From positions 1 through 64,000 of the forward strand of contig CAUUHY010000004.1 of the NCBI GenBank assembly GCA_963545265.1: DNA of 64,000 nucleotides, in the 5' to 3' direction. The DNA is from CAJPPJ01 sp963545265. GTDB lineage: Bacteria > Bacillota_I > Bacilli_A > RF39 > UBA660. Of this stretch, positions 54,723 to 62,992 are shown piece by piece. A program made the translations under genes and the position numbers. The notes beneath the pieces are model-generated. The model saw only the letters and a program-made list of their open reading frames with translations, ran no database searches and was not told the origin of the DNA. Positions within the stretch are counted from its first letter, which is position 1; each line of letters opens with the position of its first letter.

Positions 54723-57700
54723 TATTCATCCTCCCCTTCATCTTCTAAGAGTGTATCGTAATTAATATCTTCCTCTTCTTCGTCATCTTCAAATTCATCT
54801 TCTTCTGTTTCTTCAGAAATCAAATCTTTTTCTTCATCTAAACATTCGAAGTTTTCTTTATATTCGTCATCTTCAATTTCTTTTAAATTCCATTCTTTTC
54901 TCTTTTCATCTAGAATTCTAACATCAAGTCCTAATGCTTGAAGTTCTTTTAATAAAACTCTAAATGATTCTGGAATTCCTGCTAAGTCAAATGTTTCACC
55001 CTTAACTATAGCTTCAAATACTTTAACTCTACCTACAACATCATCGGATTTAACAGTTAAGATTTCTTGTAAGATATTTGCTGCACCATAAGCTTCAAGT
55101 GCCCAAACTTCCATTTCTCCAAATCTTTGTCCACCCATGTTAGCTTTACCACCAAGTGGTTGTTGTGTAACTAAAGCATATGGACCTGTTGATCTAGCAT
55201 GAAGTTTATCATCTACCATGTGGTTAAGTTTAAACATGTACATAACCCCAACTGTTACACGATTATCAAATGCTTCTCCAGTTCTACCATCGTATAGTAC
55301 TGTCTTACCATCACTATCCATCTTAGCATCTTTCATAAGGTCGTATATTTCATTTACCTTAGCACCGTCAAACGCTGGTGTTGATACTAACAAGTTCATC
55401 TTCTTAGCTGCCATACCTGTATGCATTTCAAGTAATTGTCCAATATTCATACGAGATGGAACCCCTTGAGGATTAAGTAAGATATCTACTGGTGTACCGT
55501 CTGGTAAGAATGGCATATCTTCTTCTGGTAATACTAAAGATATAACCCCTTTATTTCCATAACGTCCAGCCATCTTATCCCCAACTTGGATTTTTCTCTT
55601 TTGAGCTATATAAACTTTAATTTGTACTGAAACACCTGCTGGCATTTCTTCATTATCTTTTCTAGTAAATATCTTAACGTCTTGAACTATACCTTCACTA
55701 CCATTTGGTACTCTAAGTGAAGTATCTCTAACTTCTCTTGATTTTTCTCCAAATATAGCATGTAAAAGTTTTTCTTCTGAAGTAAGTTCTACCATACCCT
55801 TAGGAGTTACTTTACCTACTAAGATATCTCCTGCTTTAACTTCAGTTCCAACAATTATAATTCCATTTTCATCAAGATTCTTTCTTGCTGCTTCTGAAAC
55901 ATTAGGTATATCTCTTGTTATTTCTTCAGGTCCAAGTTTTGTATCACGACATTGAATTTCTTGAAGTTGTAAATGAATACTAGTATATGCGTCATCTTTA
56001 ACAAGTTTTTCGTTTAAGATTACAGCATCTTCATAGTTATATCCATTAAATGTAGTATATGCAACTACAACGTTTCTTCCTAAAGCAAGTTCACCTTTAT
56101 CACAAGATTGTCCATCTGCTAAAACGTCTCCTACTTTAACTTTATCTCCAGCTGACACTATAGGTCTTTGATGTTTGTAGTTTCCAGAGTTTGCTAATTC
56201 GAAGTTAGCTAATTTATATTCATCTTGTCCATCTACTGTTTCTACTAAAATCTTAGATCCATCAGCATATTTAACTACCCCAGCTTTTTTACATAATACT
56301 TCAACACCACTATATTTAGCTGCTGTATATTCAACACCAGTTCCAACTATTGGAGCTTCTGTTTTAATTAAAGGTACAGCTTGTCTAGTCATGTTTGCTC
56401 CCATAAGTGTACGGTTAGCATCATTATGCTCAAAAAATGGAATTGAACTAGTTGTTACAGATATAATTTGTTGTGCTGATACATCCATTAAATCTAATTT
56501 ATCTGGTGTAACAATAATATTTTCAGCATTATATCTAGCTGGTACTTTTTCATCTATTATCTTATTGTTTTCATCTAATTTAATAGTAGCAATAGATATG
56601 ATGTAATCTTCTTCTTCATCTGCTGTTAAATATTTAACTTCTTCAGTAGCATATCCATCTTTAACAACTCTATATGGAGTTGTAATAAATCCATATTCAT
56701 TAACTCTTGCATATGAAGCAAGTGTTGTAACAAGCCCAATTGATTGACCTTCAGATGTTTCAATCGGACAAATTCTTCCGTAGTGAGATTCGTTAACGTC
56801 CCGAACTTCAATACCACTTCTTTCTTTAGAAAGACCTCCTGGTCCTAAACTAGTAAGACGTCTTTTATGAGTTAATTCTGAAATCGGATTAATTTGATCT
56901 ATATATTGAGATATTTGACCACTTCCAAAGAATTCCTTAAATGCAGCAGTAATTGGTTTAATATTAATTAATGTCTTAGGAGTTATTTCTTCTATATCTT
57001 GCGTTGACATTCTATCATTAATATTTCTAACAGTTCTAGTAACCCCAATTCTAAATTGGTTTTGCATTAATTCACCAACTTGTTTAACTCTTCTGTTTCC
57101 AAGATGATCAACTTGATCAAATTTACCAATTTTATCAAATAAATTTAAATAATATGATACTGCAGCATATACATCAGGAATAGTTAAACGTTTATAGTTT
57201 TCTCTTACATCCACTCCAAGTAATTCTATTATTTCTTTATCATTTTCAGGATTATATACTTTTAATGTTTGAATATTAGAATAATCATCTAATTCTTCAT
57301 TAATTTTAATTTTCTTAACATTAAATCCATTTTCTAAAGCATTTCTTATTAATAATAGATTTTCTCTATTAACTAAAGTACCTGCTTTGATTACTTCATT
57401 TTCTGTTTTTACATCTTCAGCTAATTTTAAACCTAATATACGATTTGCAATGTTTAATTTTTTATTATATTTATAACGACCCACTTTTACTAAATCATAT
57501 CTAAATTCATCAAAGAATCTAGTTTGAATATGGTTTTTAGCAGAATCTAAAGTAGCTGGTTCTCCAGGTTTTAATTTTTCATATATTTCTATTAAAGCTT
57601 CATCGATATTTTTAGAAGAATCTTTTTCAATAGTGTTCTTAATATATTTGTTATCACCAAAAACACCTAGTATTTCTTCATCACTAGATAATCCAAAAGC

Positions 57701-58288
57701 TCTTAATAGAGTTGTTAATGTAACTTTTCTTGTTCTGTCTATTCTTACATATAAAACATCTTTAGCATCTGTTTCAAATTCTAACCATGTCCCACGATTA
57801 GGTATCATTTGACATTCTATAAGTTCACGTTCGTTTTTATCCTTACTTTCAGTAAAATAAACAGATGGAGATCTAACAAGTTGTAATACTACACAACGTT
57901 CTGCTCCATTTATAACAAAACTTCCGCTATCTGTCATAGCAGGAATATCACCTAAAAATATTTCTTTTTCTATAACTTCCCCAGTTACATGGTTAGTTAA
58001 TTTAGATAAAACTTTTAATGGCATAGCATAAGTTAAATCTCTATCACGACATTCTTTGATTGTATGACGAGGTTTTTCAAAATGATATTTTCCTAATTCT
58101 AATGATAATGTACCAGAAAAATTTTCAATAGGAAAAAGATCAGAAAAAACTTCCTCTATCCCTTTATCTAAAAATTCTTGATAAGACTTCATTTGTATTT
58201 CGAGTAAGTCTTTTAACTCGAATTCATTTTTTACTTTAGAAAATGTAACTCTTTCTTTTTTTCCAAACTTTACTTTTTTATAATGCAC
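54722..58288 (-). CDS. rpoB: RNA polymerase beta subunit
   Basis: A 1188-residue beta subunit, with the SQYIDQINPISELTHKRRL rifampicin region, and conserved NRTLMGANMTRQAVPL and GLGMAGRYG-type blocks (KMAGRYGNKG). The C-terminus has an extra, very acidic tail (about 45 residues, rich in Glu and Asp) beyond the usual end. The start is GTG (58286-58288), with AGGGG upstream, so initiation may be less efficient than with ATG. Confidence 0.99.
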   Translation of the reverse strand: MHYKKVKFGKKERVTFSKVKNEFELKDLLEIQMKSYQEFLDKGIEEVFSDLFPIENFSGTLSLELGKYHFEKPRHTIKECRDRDLTYAMPLKVLSKLTNHVTGEVIEKEIFLGDIPAMTDSGSFVINGAERCVVLQLVRSPSVYFTESKDKNERELIECQMIPNRGTWLEFETDAKDVLYVRIDRTRKVTLTTLLRAFGLSSDEEILGVFGDNKYIKNTIEKDSSKNIDEALIEIYEKLKPGEPATLDSAKNHIQTRFFDEFRYDLVKVGRYKYNKKLNIANRILGLKLAEDVKTENEVIKAGTLVNRENLLLIRNALENGFNVKKIKINEELDDYSNIQTLKVYNPENDKEIIELLGVDVRENYKRLTIPDVYAAVSYYLNLFDKIGKFDQVDHLGNRRVKQVGELMQNQFRIGVTRTVRNINDRMSTQDIEEITPKTLINIKPITAAFKEFFGSGQISQYIDQINPISELTHKRRLTSLGPGGLSKERSGIEVRDVNESHYGRICPIETSEGQSIGLVTTLASYARVNEYGFITTPYRVVKDGYATEEVKYLTADEEEDYIISIATIKLDENNKIIDEKVPARYNAENIIVTPDKLDLMDVSAQQIISVTTSSIPFFEHNDANRTLMGANMTRQAVPLIKTEAPIVGTGVEYTAAKYSGVEVLCKKAGVVKYADGSKILVETVDGQDEYKLANFELANSGNYKHQRPIVSAGDKVKVGDVLADGQSCDKGELALGRNVVVAYTTFNGYNYEDAVILNEKLVKDDAYTSIHLQLQEIQCRDTKLGPEEITRDIPNVSEAARKNLDENGIIIVGTEVKAGDILVGKVTPKGMVELTSEEKLLHAIFGEKSREVRDTSLRVPNGSEGIVQDVKIFTRKDNEEMPAGVSVQIKVYIAQKRKIQVGDKMAGRYGNKGVISLVLPEEDMPFLPDGTPVDILLNPQGVPSRMNIGQLLEMHTGMAAKKMNLLVSTPAFDGAKVNEIYDLMKDAKMDSDGKTVLYDGRTGEAFDNRVTVGVMYMFKLNHMVDDKLHARSTGPYALVTQQPLGGKANMGGQRFGEMEVWALEAYGAANILQEILTVKSDDVVGRVKVFEAIVKGETFDLAGIPESFRVLLKELQALGLDVRILDEKRKEWNLKEIEDDEYKENFECLDEEKDLISEETEEDEFEDDEEEEDINYDTLLEDEGEDE

Positions 58289-58352
58289 GCTTTCACACCC
58301 CTAACATTAATAATATTTCAACAAAAGATATAGCTATAAAAAGCTAATTTAT

Positions 58353-58382
58353 ATTATAACTTTTTATTTTGTATTTAGTCAA
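58353..58382 (-). promoter_or_regulatory. rpoB promoter
   Basis: Minus-strand TTGACT (58377-58382), 18-base spacer, TATAAT (58353-58358). It gives rpoBC its own promoter about 60 bases before the start codon. Confidence 0.65.
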
Positions 58383-58400
58383 CCAACTTTACAAAATATT

Positions 58401-58421
58401 AGAGAAAAAATCATTTTCTCT
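58401..58421 (-). terminator. Second hairpin between rplL and rpoB
   Basis: An 8-bp stem AGAGAAAA/TTTTCTCT (58401-58408 with 58414-58421) just upstream of the rpoB promoter. It lacks a T-run, so it could be a backup terminator or an RNA-processing hairpin. Confidence 0.4.
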
Positions 58422-58451
58422 TTATTTTTAACATAAAATATCCTTTTAACA

Positions 58452-58502
58452 TTGCAAATAAAAAGGAACCAATTAATTAAACAATAAATAATTGGTTCCT
58501 TT
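58452..58502 (-). terminator. Terminator of rplJ-rplL
   Basis: A 13-bp perfect stem AAAGGAACCAATT/AATTGGTTCCTTT (58462-58474 with 58490-58502) followed by a T-rich tail on the minus strand. One of the strongest in the window; it separates rplJL from rpoBC. Confidence 0.85.
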
Positions 58503-58555
58503 CCTAATTACATATTACTATAAGTGTTTAAAAATTTCAAAGTTTTTTAAAATTT

Positions 58556-58927
58556 TTATTTAACTTCTACTGTAGCTCCAGCTTCTTCTAACTTAGCTTT
58601 GATTTCATCAGCTTCTGTTGTAGAAATGTTTTCTTTAACAACTCCACCTTTATCTGCTATATCTTTTGATTCTTTTAATCCTAATCCAGTTAATTCTTTG
58701 ATTACTTTGATTACATTAATCTTAGCTGCTCCTGCATCTTTAATTGATACTGTTACAGTTGATGGTGAATCATTTGATTCTGCTGCTCCTTGAACTGGTG
58801 CTGCTACAGCTACTGCTGATGGATCAACTCCAAATTCTTCTTTCATTGCGTCTACTAATTCTTTTATTTCTAAAAGTGTCATTTCTTTTAATGAATTTAT
58901 AAATTCATCTCTAGTTAATTTAGCCAT
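58556..58927 (-). CDS. rplL: 50S ribosomal protein L7/L12
   Basis: A 123-residue stalk protein with N-terminal dimerisation helices, an Ala-rich hinge (VAVAAPVQGAAES) and the C-terminal factor-binding domain containing GLGLKESKDIADKGG. Length and domain order are normal. It starts 19 bases after rplJ. Confidence 0.98.
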   Translation of the reverse strand: MAKLTRDEFINSLKEMTLLEIKELVDAMKEEFGVDPSAVAVAAPVQGAAESNDSPSTVTVSIKDAGAAKINVIKVIKELTGLGLKESKDIADKGGVVKENISTTEADEIKAKLEEAGATVEVK

Positions 58928-58946
58928 TTTTAATACCTCCTACTTT

Positions 58947-59441
58947 CTAATTATTTTCTTTTTGTTTAGAAACTAAATCTAAACCGATTGCTAAATTTCT
59001 TACAACTCCAATCATTCCACCTGCTAACATTGTTAATAGTTCGTCTCTTGATGGTAATGCTGCTAAAGAGTTTATCTTATTAAGATCTGCTACTTCGTTA
59101 TCTACGTAACCCATCTTAATTTCTAAGTTTTTATTTGTTTTTGCAAACTTACTTAACGTCTTGATTGCACTTAATTGGTCTTTTCCATATGCTAATGCAC
59201 TTGGTCCACTTAAAGCTTCATCAAGATTTATACCTTTATCATTAAAAGCTAACTTTAATAAAGTGTTCTTATATATTTTATAATCATCTTCATTTTTTCT
59301 AAGTTCTCTTCTAATTGCTTTAGCTTCTTTATCAGTAAGTCCACGGTAATCAAATAAAATTAGAGTTCCGTTATTTTCAATAATATCTTTTATTTCGGAT
59401 ACTACTTCTTTTTTTCTTGATAAGATCTTTTCACTTGCCAT
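58947..59441 (-). CDS. rplJ: 50S ribosomal protein L10
   Basis: A 164-residue stalk base protein, ILFDYRGLTDKEAKAIRRELR region visible, C-terminal helix for L7/L12 binding. Regulated through the leader upstream (59461-59548). The ATG at 59441 is preceded by AAAGGAAC. Confidence 0.97.
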   Translation of the reverse strand: MASEKILSRKKEVVSEIKDIIENNGTLILFDYRGLTDKEAKAIRRELRKNEDDYKIYKNTLLKLAFNDKGINLDEALSGPSALAYGKDQLSAIKTLSKFAKTNKNLEIKMGYVDNEVADLNKINSLAALPSRDELLTMLAGGMIGVVRNLAIGLDLVSKQKENN

Positions 59442-59460
59442 AACTGTTCCTTTCTGACTA

Positions 59461-59548
59461 AAAAAAGTCTTTGTAACACCAAAGACTTTTTAATAAAAGT
59501 TTTATCCTCGGTAGGATTTACTTTATACCTACTGTCTTTGGCACTTCA
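59461..59548 (-). ncRNA. L10 ribosomal protein leader with attenuator switch
   Basis: Transcribed as the leader of rplJL. Segment GTCTTTGG (479-486 of 594xx on the complement) can pair either with an upstream CCAAAGAC (59534-59541) or with a downstream arm to form a terminator stem (59464-59473 with 59480-59489) followed by a U-run. The upstream pairing encloses a small hairpin (59511-59515 with 59528-59532) and the conserved CCGAGGAT element. This is the layout of the L10 leader, where L10-L7/L12 binding decides between read-through and termination. Confidence 0.85.
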
Positions 59549-59554
59549 TTTAAT

Positions 59555-59582
59555 ATTATATATAATTTTTTTTAATTGTCAA
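59555..59582 (-). promoter_or_regulatory. rplJL promoter inside the rplA 3' end
   Basis: Minus-strand TTGACA (59577-59582), 16-base spacer, TATAAT (59555-59560). The -35 box lies in the last codons of rplA. Predicted start near 59548. Confidence 0.75.
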
Positions 59583-60270
59583 AATTTGTTTCACTAATTT
59601 TTATACTTGGTCCCATAGTTGTTGATAAATATACACTTGTTATATATTTACCTTTTGCTCCTGTTGGTTTTGCTTTAATAATAGCATTTACATAAGCATT
59701 TAGGTTTTCTTTCAAGTCTTCTGTTGAAAAACTACTCTTACCTATAATTCCATGTACGATTCCATAAGAATCACATCTATATTCAACTTGTCCCATTTTA
59801 ACATCGTTTACTGCTTTTTTAATATCGTTTGTAACAGTTCCTGTTTTAGGGTTTGGCATTAAACCTTTTGGTCCTAAAATTTTACCAATTTTTCCTAAAT
59901 GTGGCATCATATCTGGTGTTGCAATAATAACGTCATAATCGAAGAAATTTTCTTTTTCGATTTTTTCTATCATATCTTTATCACCATAGAAATCACTTCC
60001 TGATGCTTTTGCTTCTTCTAATTTAGCAGTATTACATATAACTAAAGTTCTTTTAGTTTTTCCAGTTCCCTTAGGTAACACTAATGCTCCTCTTAATTGT
60101 TGATCTGCTTTTTTTGTATCTAGATTTAATCTAACTGATACTTCAACTGTTGAATCAAACTTAGTTGTTGATGTTTCTTTTAATAAATTTAAAGCTTCTT
60201 CTTTATCGTAAACTTTACCTTTTTCAATTTTACTTAAAGCTTCTTTATATCTTTTACTTAATATTTTCAT
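59572..60270 (-). CDS. rplA: 50S ribosomal protein L1
   Basis: A 232-residue L1, stalk protein of the E site and autoregulator of its own operon in E. coli. The LGPKGLMPNPKTGTVT signature is present. Length is standard. It has a probable L1-type regulatory site just upstream (60281-60312), and its 3' end contains the promoter for rplJL. Confidence 0.98.
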   Translation of the reverse strand: MKILSKRYKEALSKIEKGKVYDKEEALNLLKETSTTKFDSTVEVSVRLNLDTKKADQQLRGALVLPKGTGKTKRTLVICNTAKLEEAKASGSDFYGDKDMIEKIEKENFFDYDVIIATPDMMPHLGKIGKILGPKGLMPNPKTGTVTNDIKKAVNDVKMGQVEYRCDSYGIVHGIIGKSSFSTEDLKENLNAYVNAIIKAKPTGAKGKYITSVYLSTTMGPSIKISETNFDN

Positions 60271-60280
60271 ATTTCCTCCT

Positions 60281-60312
60281 ATGTGGTTAAACGATTTTTA
60301 AACCTCCCACGT
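60281..60312 (-). promoter_or_regulatory. Probable L1 autoregulatory site upstream of rplA
   Basis: Read on the transcript, GTGGGAGGTTTAA and a later TTTAACCAC form a stem-loop, similar to the site at 60772-60810 before rplK (GTGGGAAGTTT ... GACCAC). Pattern resembles known L1 binding sites in rplK-rplA leaders; an Rfam comparison would confirm. Confidence 0.5.
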
Positions 60313-60323
60313 ATATTAAGGTT

Positions 60324-60746
60324 TTATTTTACTTCTATACCCATATTTAAAGCACTACCTTCAACACTCTTCATAGCACTTTCAATATCGTATGCATTTA
60401 AATCTTCTAATTTAATTTCAGCTATTTTTTTAATATCTTCTTTAGATACTTTTCCGATAATTTCTTTCTTACCTTTTGTACTACCTTTTGTAATATTAGC
60501 AGCTTTCTTTAAAAGATCTGATACTGGTGGAGTTTTTAATACAAATGTAAAACTCTTATCTTCGAATACAGTTATTTCAACTGGTACGATATCTCCCATC
60601 TTATCTTTTGTAGCTTCATTATATTTATTACAAAAATCCATTAAATTAACACCTGCTGGCCCTAAAACAGTTCCTACTGGTGGCGATGGATTAGCACGTC
60701 CTGCTGGAATTTGTAATTTAATTACTCTACTAACTTTCTTAGCCAC
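60324..60746 (-). CDS. rplK: 50S ribosomal protein L11
   Basis: A 140-residue L11, GTPase-centre protein, with PAGRANPSPPVGTVLGPAGVN near the N-terminus and the C-terminal RNA-binding domain. The start codon is GTG (60744-60746), with GGAGGT in front. It begins the L11-L1 unit. Confidence 0.98.
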   Translation of the reverse strand: MAKKVSRVIKLQIPAGRANPSPPVGTVLGPAGVNLMDFCNKYNEATKDKMGDIVPVEITVFEDKSFTFVLKTPPVSDLLKKAANITKGSTKGKKEIIGKVSKEDIKKIAEIKLEDLNAYDIESAMKSVEGSALNMGIEVK

Positions 60747-60771
60747 GATAACACCTCCTATATTTGTTTTC

Positions 60772-60810
60772 GCTAGTGGTCATAACAGCAAAGTTAAAAC
60801 TTCCCACTAC
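60772..60810 (-). promoter_or_regulatory. Probable L1 autoregulatory site in the rplK leader
   Basis: On the transcript TAGTGG and CCACTA (6-bp outer stem, 60774-60779 with 60804-60809) enclose GAAGTTT and GTTATGA, the same motif order as in the rplA leader. Two copies around one operon suggest L1 control of both. Confidence 0.5.
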
Positions 60811-60843
60811 TTTATATAAAATAACTACATAAAGTCGTATTAA

Positions 60844-60872
60844 ATACTATCATAAAACTCTTTATATATCAA
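60844..60872 (-). promoter_or_regulatory. rplK promoter
   Basis: Minus-strand TTGATA (60867-60872), 17-base spacer, TAGTAT (60844-60849). It overlaps the end of nusG. Confidence 0.5.
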
Positions 60873-61398
60873 GTACTATTTGTTCCATTGTAGCTTCTAC
60901 TTCTGTAACTTGATTAAATAAATCAATATTTATAATAGCAACGTCATCTGTAAGTGTCTTAACAATACCAAGCATTCCCGAAAATGGTCCTTCAATAATT
61001 TTAACTTTTGAACCAACCTCAATCTTAAGTTCTTCACCTTTAACAGTTTGTCCCATAGATTTAAATATTTTTTCTACTTCTTCTTTTGATAAAGGTATAG
61101 GTTTAGCACCTTTTCCACTTGATCCAATAAATCCTGTAACTCCTGGAGTGTTTCTAACCACATGCCAAGCTCTATCTGTCATAATCATTTCTATCATAAT
61201 ATAACCAGGAAAAAGTTTTCTAAGTCTTGTTTTCATTTCTCCGTTTTTATTTTCAACTACTGTTTCTTCTGGAACTATAGTCTTAAATATTTGATCTTCC
61301 ATTCCTAAAGATTCAGCTCTCATTTCAAGTTTTTCTTTTACTTTATATTCATGTCCTGAATATGTTGTAGCAATATACCATTTTTTTTCATTTTCCAT
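60862..61398 (-). CDS. nusG: Transcription termination/antitermination factor NusG
   Basis: A 178-residue NusG with the NGN domain (starting KKWYIATTYSGHE) and the C-terminal KOW domain (EVGSKVKIIEGPFSGMLGIV). It binds RNA polymerase and couples to S10 or Rho. Its order after secE and before rplK is the standard bacterial arrangement. Confidence 0.98.
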   Translation of the reverse strand: MENEKKWYIATTYSGHEYKVKEKLEMRAESLGMEDQIFKTIVPEETVVENKNGEMKTRLRKLFPGYIMIEMIMTDRAWHVVRNTPGVTGFIGSSGKGAKPIPLSKEEVEKIFKSMGQTVKGEELKIEVGSKVKIIEGPFSGMLGIVKTLTDDVAIINIDLFNQVTEVEATMEQIVLDI

Positions 61399-61409
61399 AT
61401 TTATTACCT

Positions 61410-61628
61410 CTACTTAATTATCGTCCTAATCCATGGCACTACTGTACCTTGCAAAAATGCTGCTAAAAAAGATAAAATCAAAAAGAATAAAGCCATAAAT
61501 GCTATAAAGATTAAAGTAGCAACAGAATATTTAATTAAATTTTTTCTTGATGGCCACACTATTTTTTTACTTTCTTTTTTCACATCTTTAAAATATGAAA
61601 TTATTGGATTTTTCTTCTTTTTTTCCAT
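61410..61628 (-). CDS. secE: Preprotein translocase subunit SecE
   Basis: A 72-residue single-span subunit of SecYEG, with the KKIVWPSRKNLIKYS signature and a C-terminal membrane segment (about 36-60). No rpmG (L33) gene precedes it as in many relatives. It begins the secE-nusG unit, with a promoter at 61684-61712. Confidence 0.95.
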   Translation of the reverse strand: MEKKKKNPIISYFKDVKKESKKIVWPSRKNLIKYSVATLIFIAFMALFFLILSFLAAFLQGTVVPWIRTIIK

Positions 61629-61683
61629 AAAAACTCCTTATTTTTATTTAAAATAAAAACAGCTAATAAAACTGCTCAAGTAA

Positions 61684-61712
61684 ATATTAGCACTTTTGAT
61701 ACTTCTAGTCAA
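61684..61712 (-). promoter_or_regulatory. secE-nusG promoter
   Basis: Minus-strand TTGACT (61707-61712), 17-base spacer, TAATAT (61684-61689). The -35 box sits in the T-run of the terminator of the gene before it. It starts a leader of about 50 bases. Confidence 0.75.
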
Positions 61713-61742
61713 ATAAAAAGATGATGATTAAAATTCATCATC
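61711..61742 (-). terminator. Terminator overlapping the stop of the 387-aa gene
   Basis: An 8-bp stem GATGATGA/TCATCATC (61720-61727 with 61735-61742) followed by a T-run on the minus strand. The stop codon (61728-61730) is in the loop. Confidence 0.75.
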
Positions 61743-62891
61743 ATATAAGTAATCATTATCATCGTTATATTCTTCATTAGCCATATTTTCTTCTTCTTTT
61801 TTCTTATTATGGTAATAAAGCGCTCCTCCTCCAAGACCTAAAGCTCCAAGACCTAAAGCTCCAAATGCTGCTGCTTTAACAAATCCATTTTCATCTTTTG
61901 GTGTTTCGCCTTCAAGAGCATTTGTGTTAGTAGATGGATCTAATACACCTAATTCTTGACTTAAATCTTGATCGTATTTAGAAGGATCTATTTCCATAGG
62001 TGTTTTTGTATCTATAGGAGATTCTTCTATTATTTCTTCTTTCTTAGGTTCATCTACTTTTGGTGTTTCTACCTTAGGTTGTTCTGGTGTTGTTGGTTGT
62101 GTGTTAGTTTGTGATGGTGTTGGATTTTCAGGAACCGCAGGAGATGCTGGAGCTGGAGTATAACTAGGTGTTGGCGCAGGTCCAGGGACAGTTACCGTAT
62201 TAGTTTTACTAAGTTCTATAGCATTAGTCTTATTTTCAAGATTAGTAATTCTTGAATCTTGTCCTTTTAATCTATCAAAAACTTCTTGTATCTTTTTATC
62301 TTGTTCTACATTAACCTTATCATTATCTATTTTATACTTATTAAAATCATTAGTTAAAGTTGTAATTTTTTTGTCTTGAACTTCATCAACCTTCTTTTGA
62401 TCTTCAACAACTTTTTGAAATCTATCACTAGTTTCTTTTTTGTAAGTTTCATAATCTGTTTTTTGTACTGCGTCTGGTTGTTGTGGAAGATTTACTGTAG
62501 CACTAGCTTGAGAACTTGGAGCAGATCCTCCTCCAGAAGATCCTCCACCATTACTTCCTCCACCATTATTATTTGATCCTTTAGATTTTTCTTTCATTAA
62601 ACCTACTTCTTCAGCTACTTCAGATGCTTGTTTAGAATCTTCATCTTTATTAGATTCAATTATATAACTCAAATAATTTTTAAATTTTTCTGCTATTTCA
62701 TCTAATTCTTCTACTCTTGATCGAATTTGACTTTGAAATTCTTCTACTTGTCCTTCAGTAATAGTACCTTTTTCTAAATATCCAAGACCGCTACTAATAT
62801 TATTTAAACCATCTTTTATATTATTAGCTAAAGCATCAAATTTACCTTTTTTTTCTCCAATTGATGTATAATCTAATATTTTATTCCCCAT
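61728..62891 (-). CDS. C-terminally membrane-anchored coiled-coil protein with Gly/Ser linker (unknown)
   Basis: Unrecognised, 387 residues. Order: N-terminal helical region (1-103, helix pair with Phe and Leu heptads, size and pattern loosely like WXG100/ESAT-6 proteins but no WXG motif), Gly/Ser/Asn linker (104-124), parallel coiled coil (143-230, with spaced DKKI repeats), Pro/Thr-rich stretch (232-285), acidic region, one membrane segment (337-360), and a short acidic tail (DYLYDDEF). No signal peptide is seen, so it would be a tail-anchored protein or exported without Sec. It has its own terminator and a GGAGG ribosome site. Its neighbour has the same overall plan. Confidence 0.65.
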   Translation of the reverse strand: MGNKILDYTSIGEKKGKFDALANNIKDGLNNISSGLGYLEKGTITEGQVEEFQSQIRSRVEELDEIAEKFKNYLSYIIESNKDEDSKQASEVAEEVGLMKEKSKGSNNNGGGSNGGGSSGGGSAPSSQASATVNLPQQPDAVQKTDYETYKKETSDRFQKVVEDQKKVDEVQDKKITTLTNDFNKYKIDNDKVNVEQDKKIQEVFDRLKGQDSRITNLENKTNAIELSKTNTVTVPGPAPTPSYTPAPASPAVPENPTPSQTNTQPTTPEQPKVETPKVDEPKKEEIIEESPIDTKTPMEIDPSKYDQDLSQELGVLDPSTNTNALEGETPKDENGFVKAAAFGALGLGALGLGGGALYYHNKKKEEENMANEEYNDDNDYLYDDEF

Positions 62892-62945
62892 CGTATCCTC
62901 CGATATATTCTAGATAATTTAATTTTACTATAATTATATATTTTT

Positions 62946-62984
62946 TTCCACTAAAAAAGTTAACATTTTTATAATGCTAACTTT
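62946..62984 (-). terminator. Terminator of the collagen-like gene
   Basis: A stem AAAGTTA/TAACTTT (62956-62962 with 62978-62984), extended inward with one mismatch, and an A-rich stretch that reads as a T-run on the minus strand. It sits directly after the stop at 62993. Confidence 0.65.
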
Positions 62985-62992
62985 CATTATTA

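Noticed and set aside
60283..60819. Open reading frame on the plus strand opposite rplK
   Set aside because: It lies wholly antisense to the well-conserved L11 gene and its leader, has no ribosome site, and its translation is only the mirror of ribosomal protein codons.
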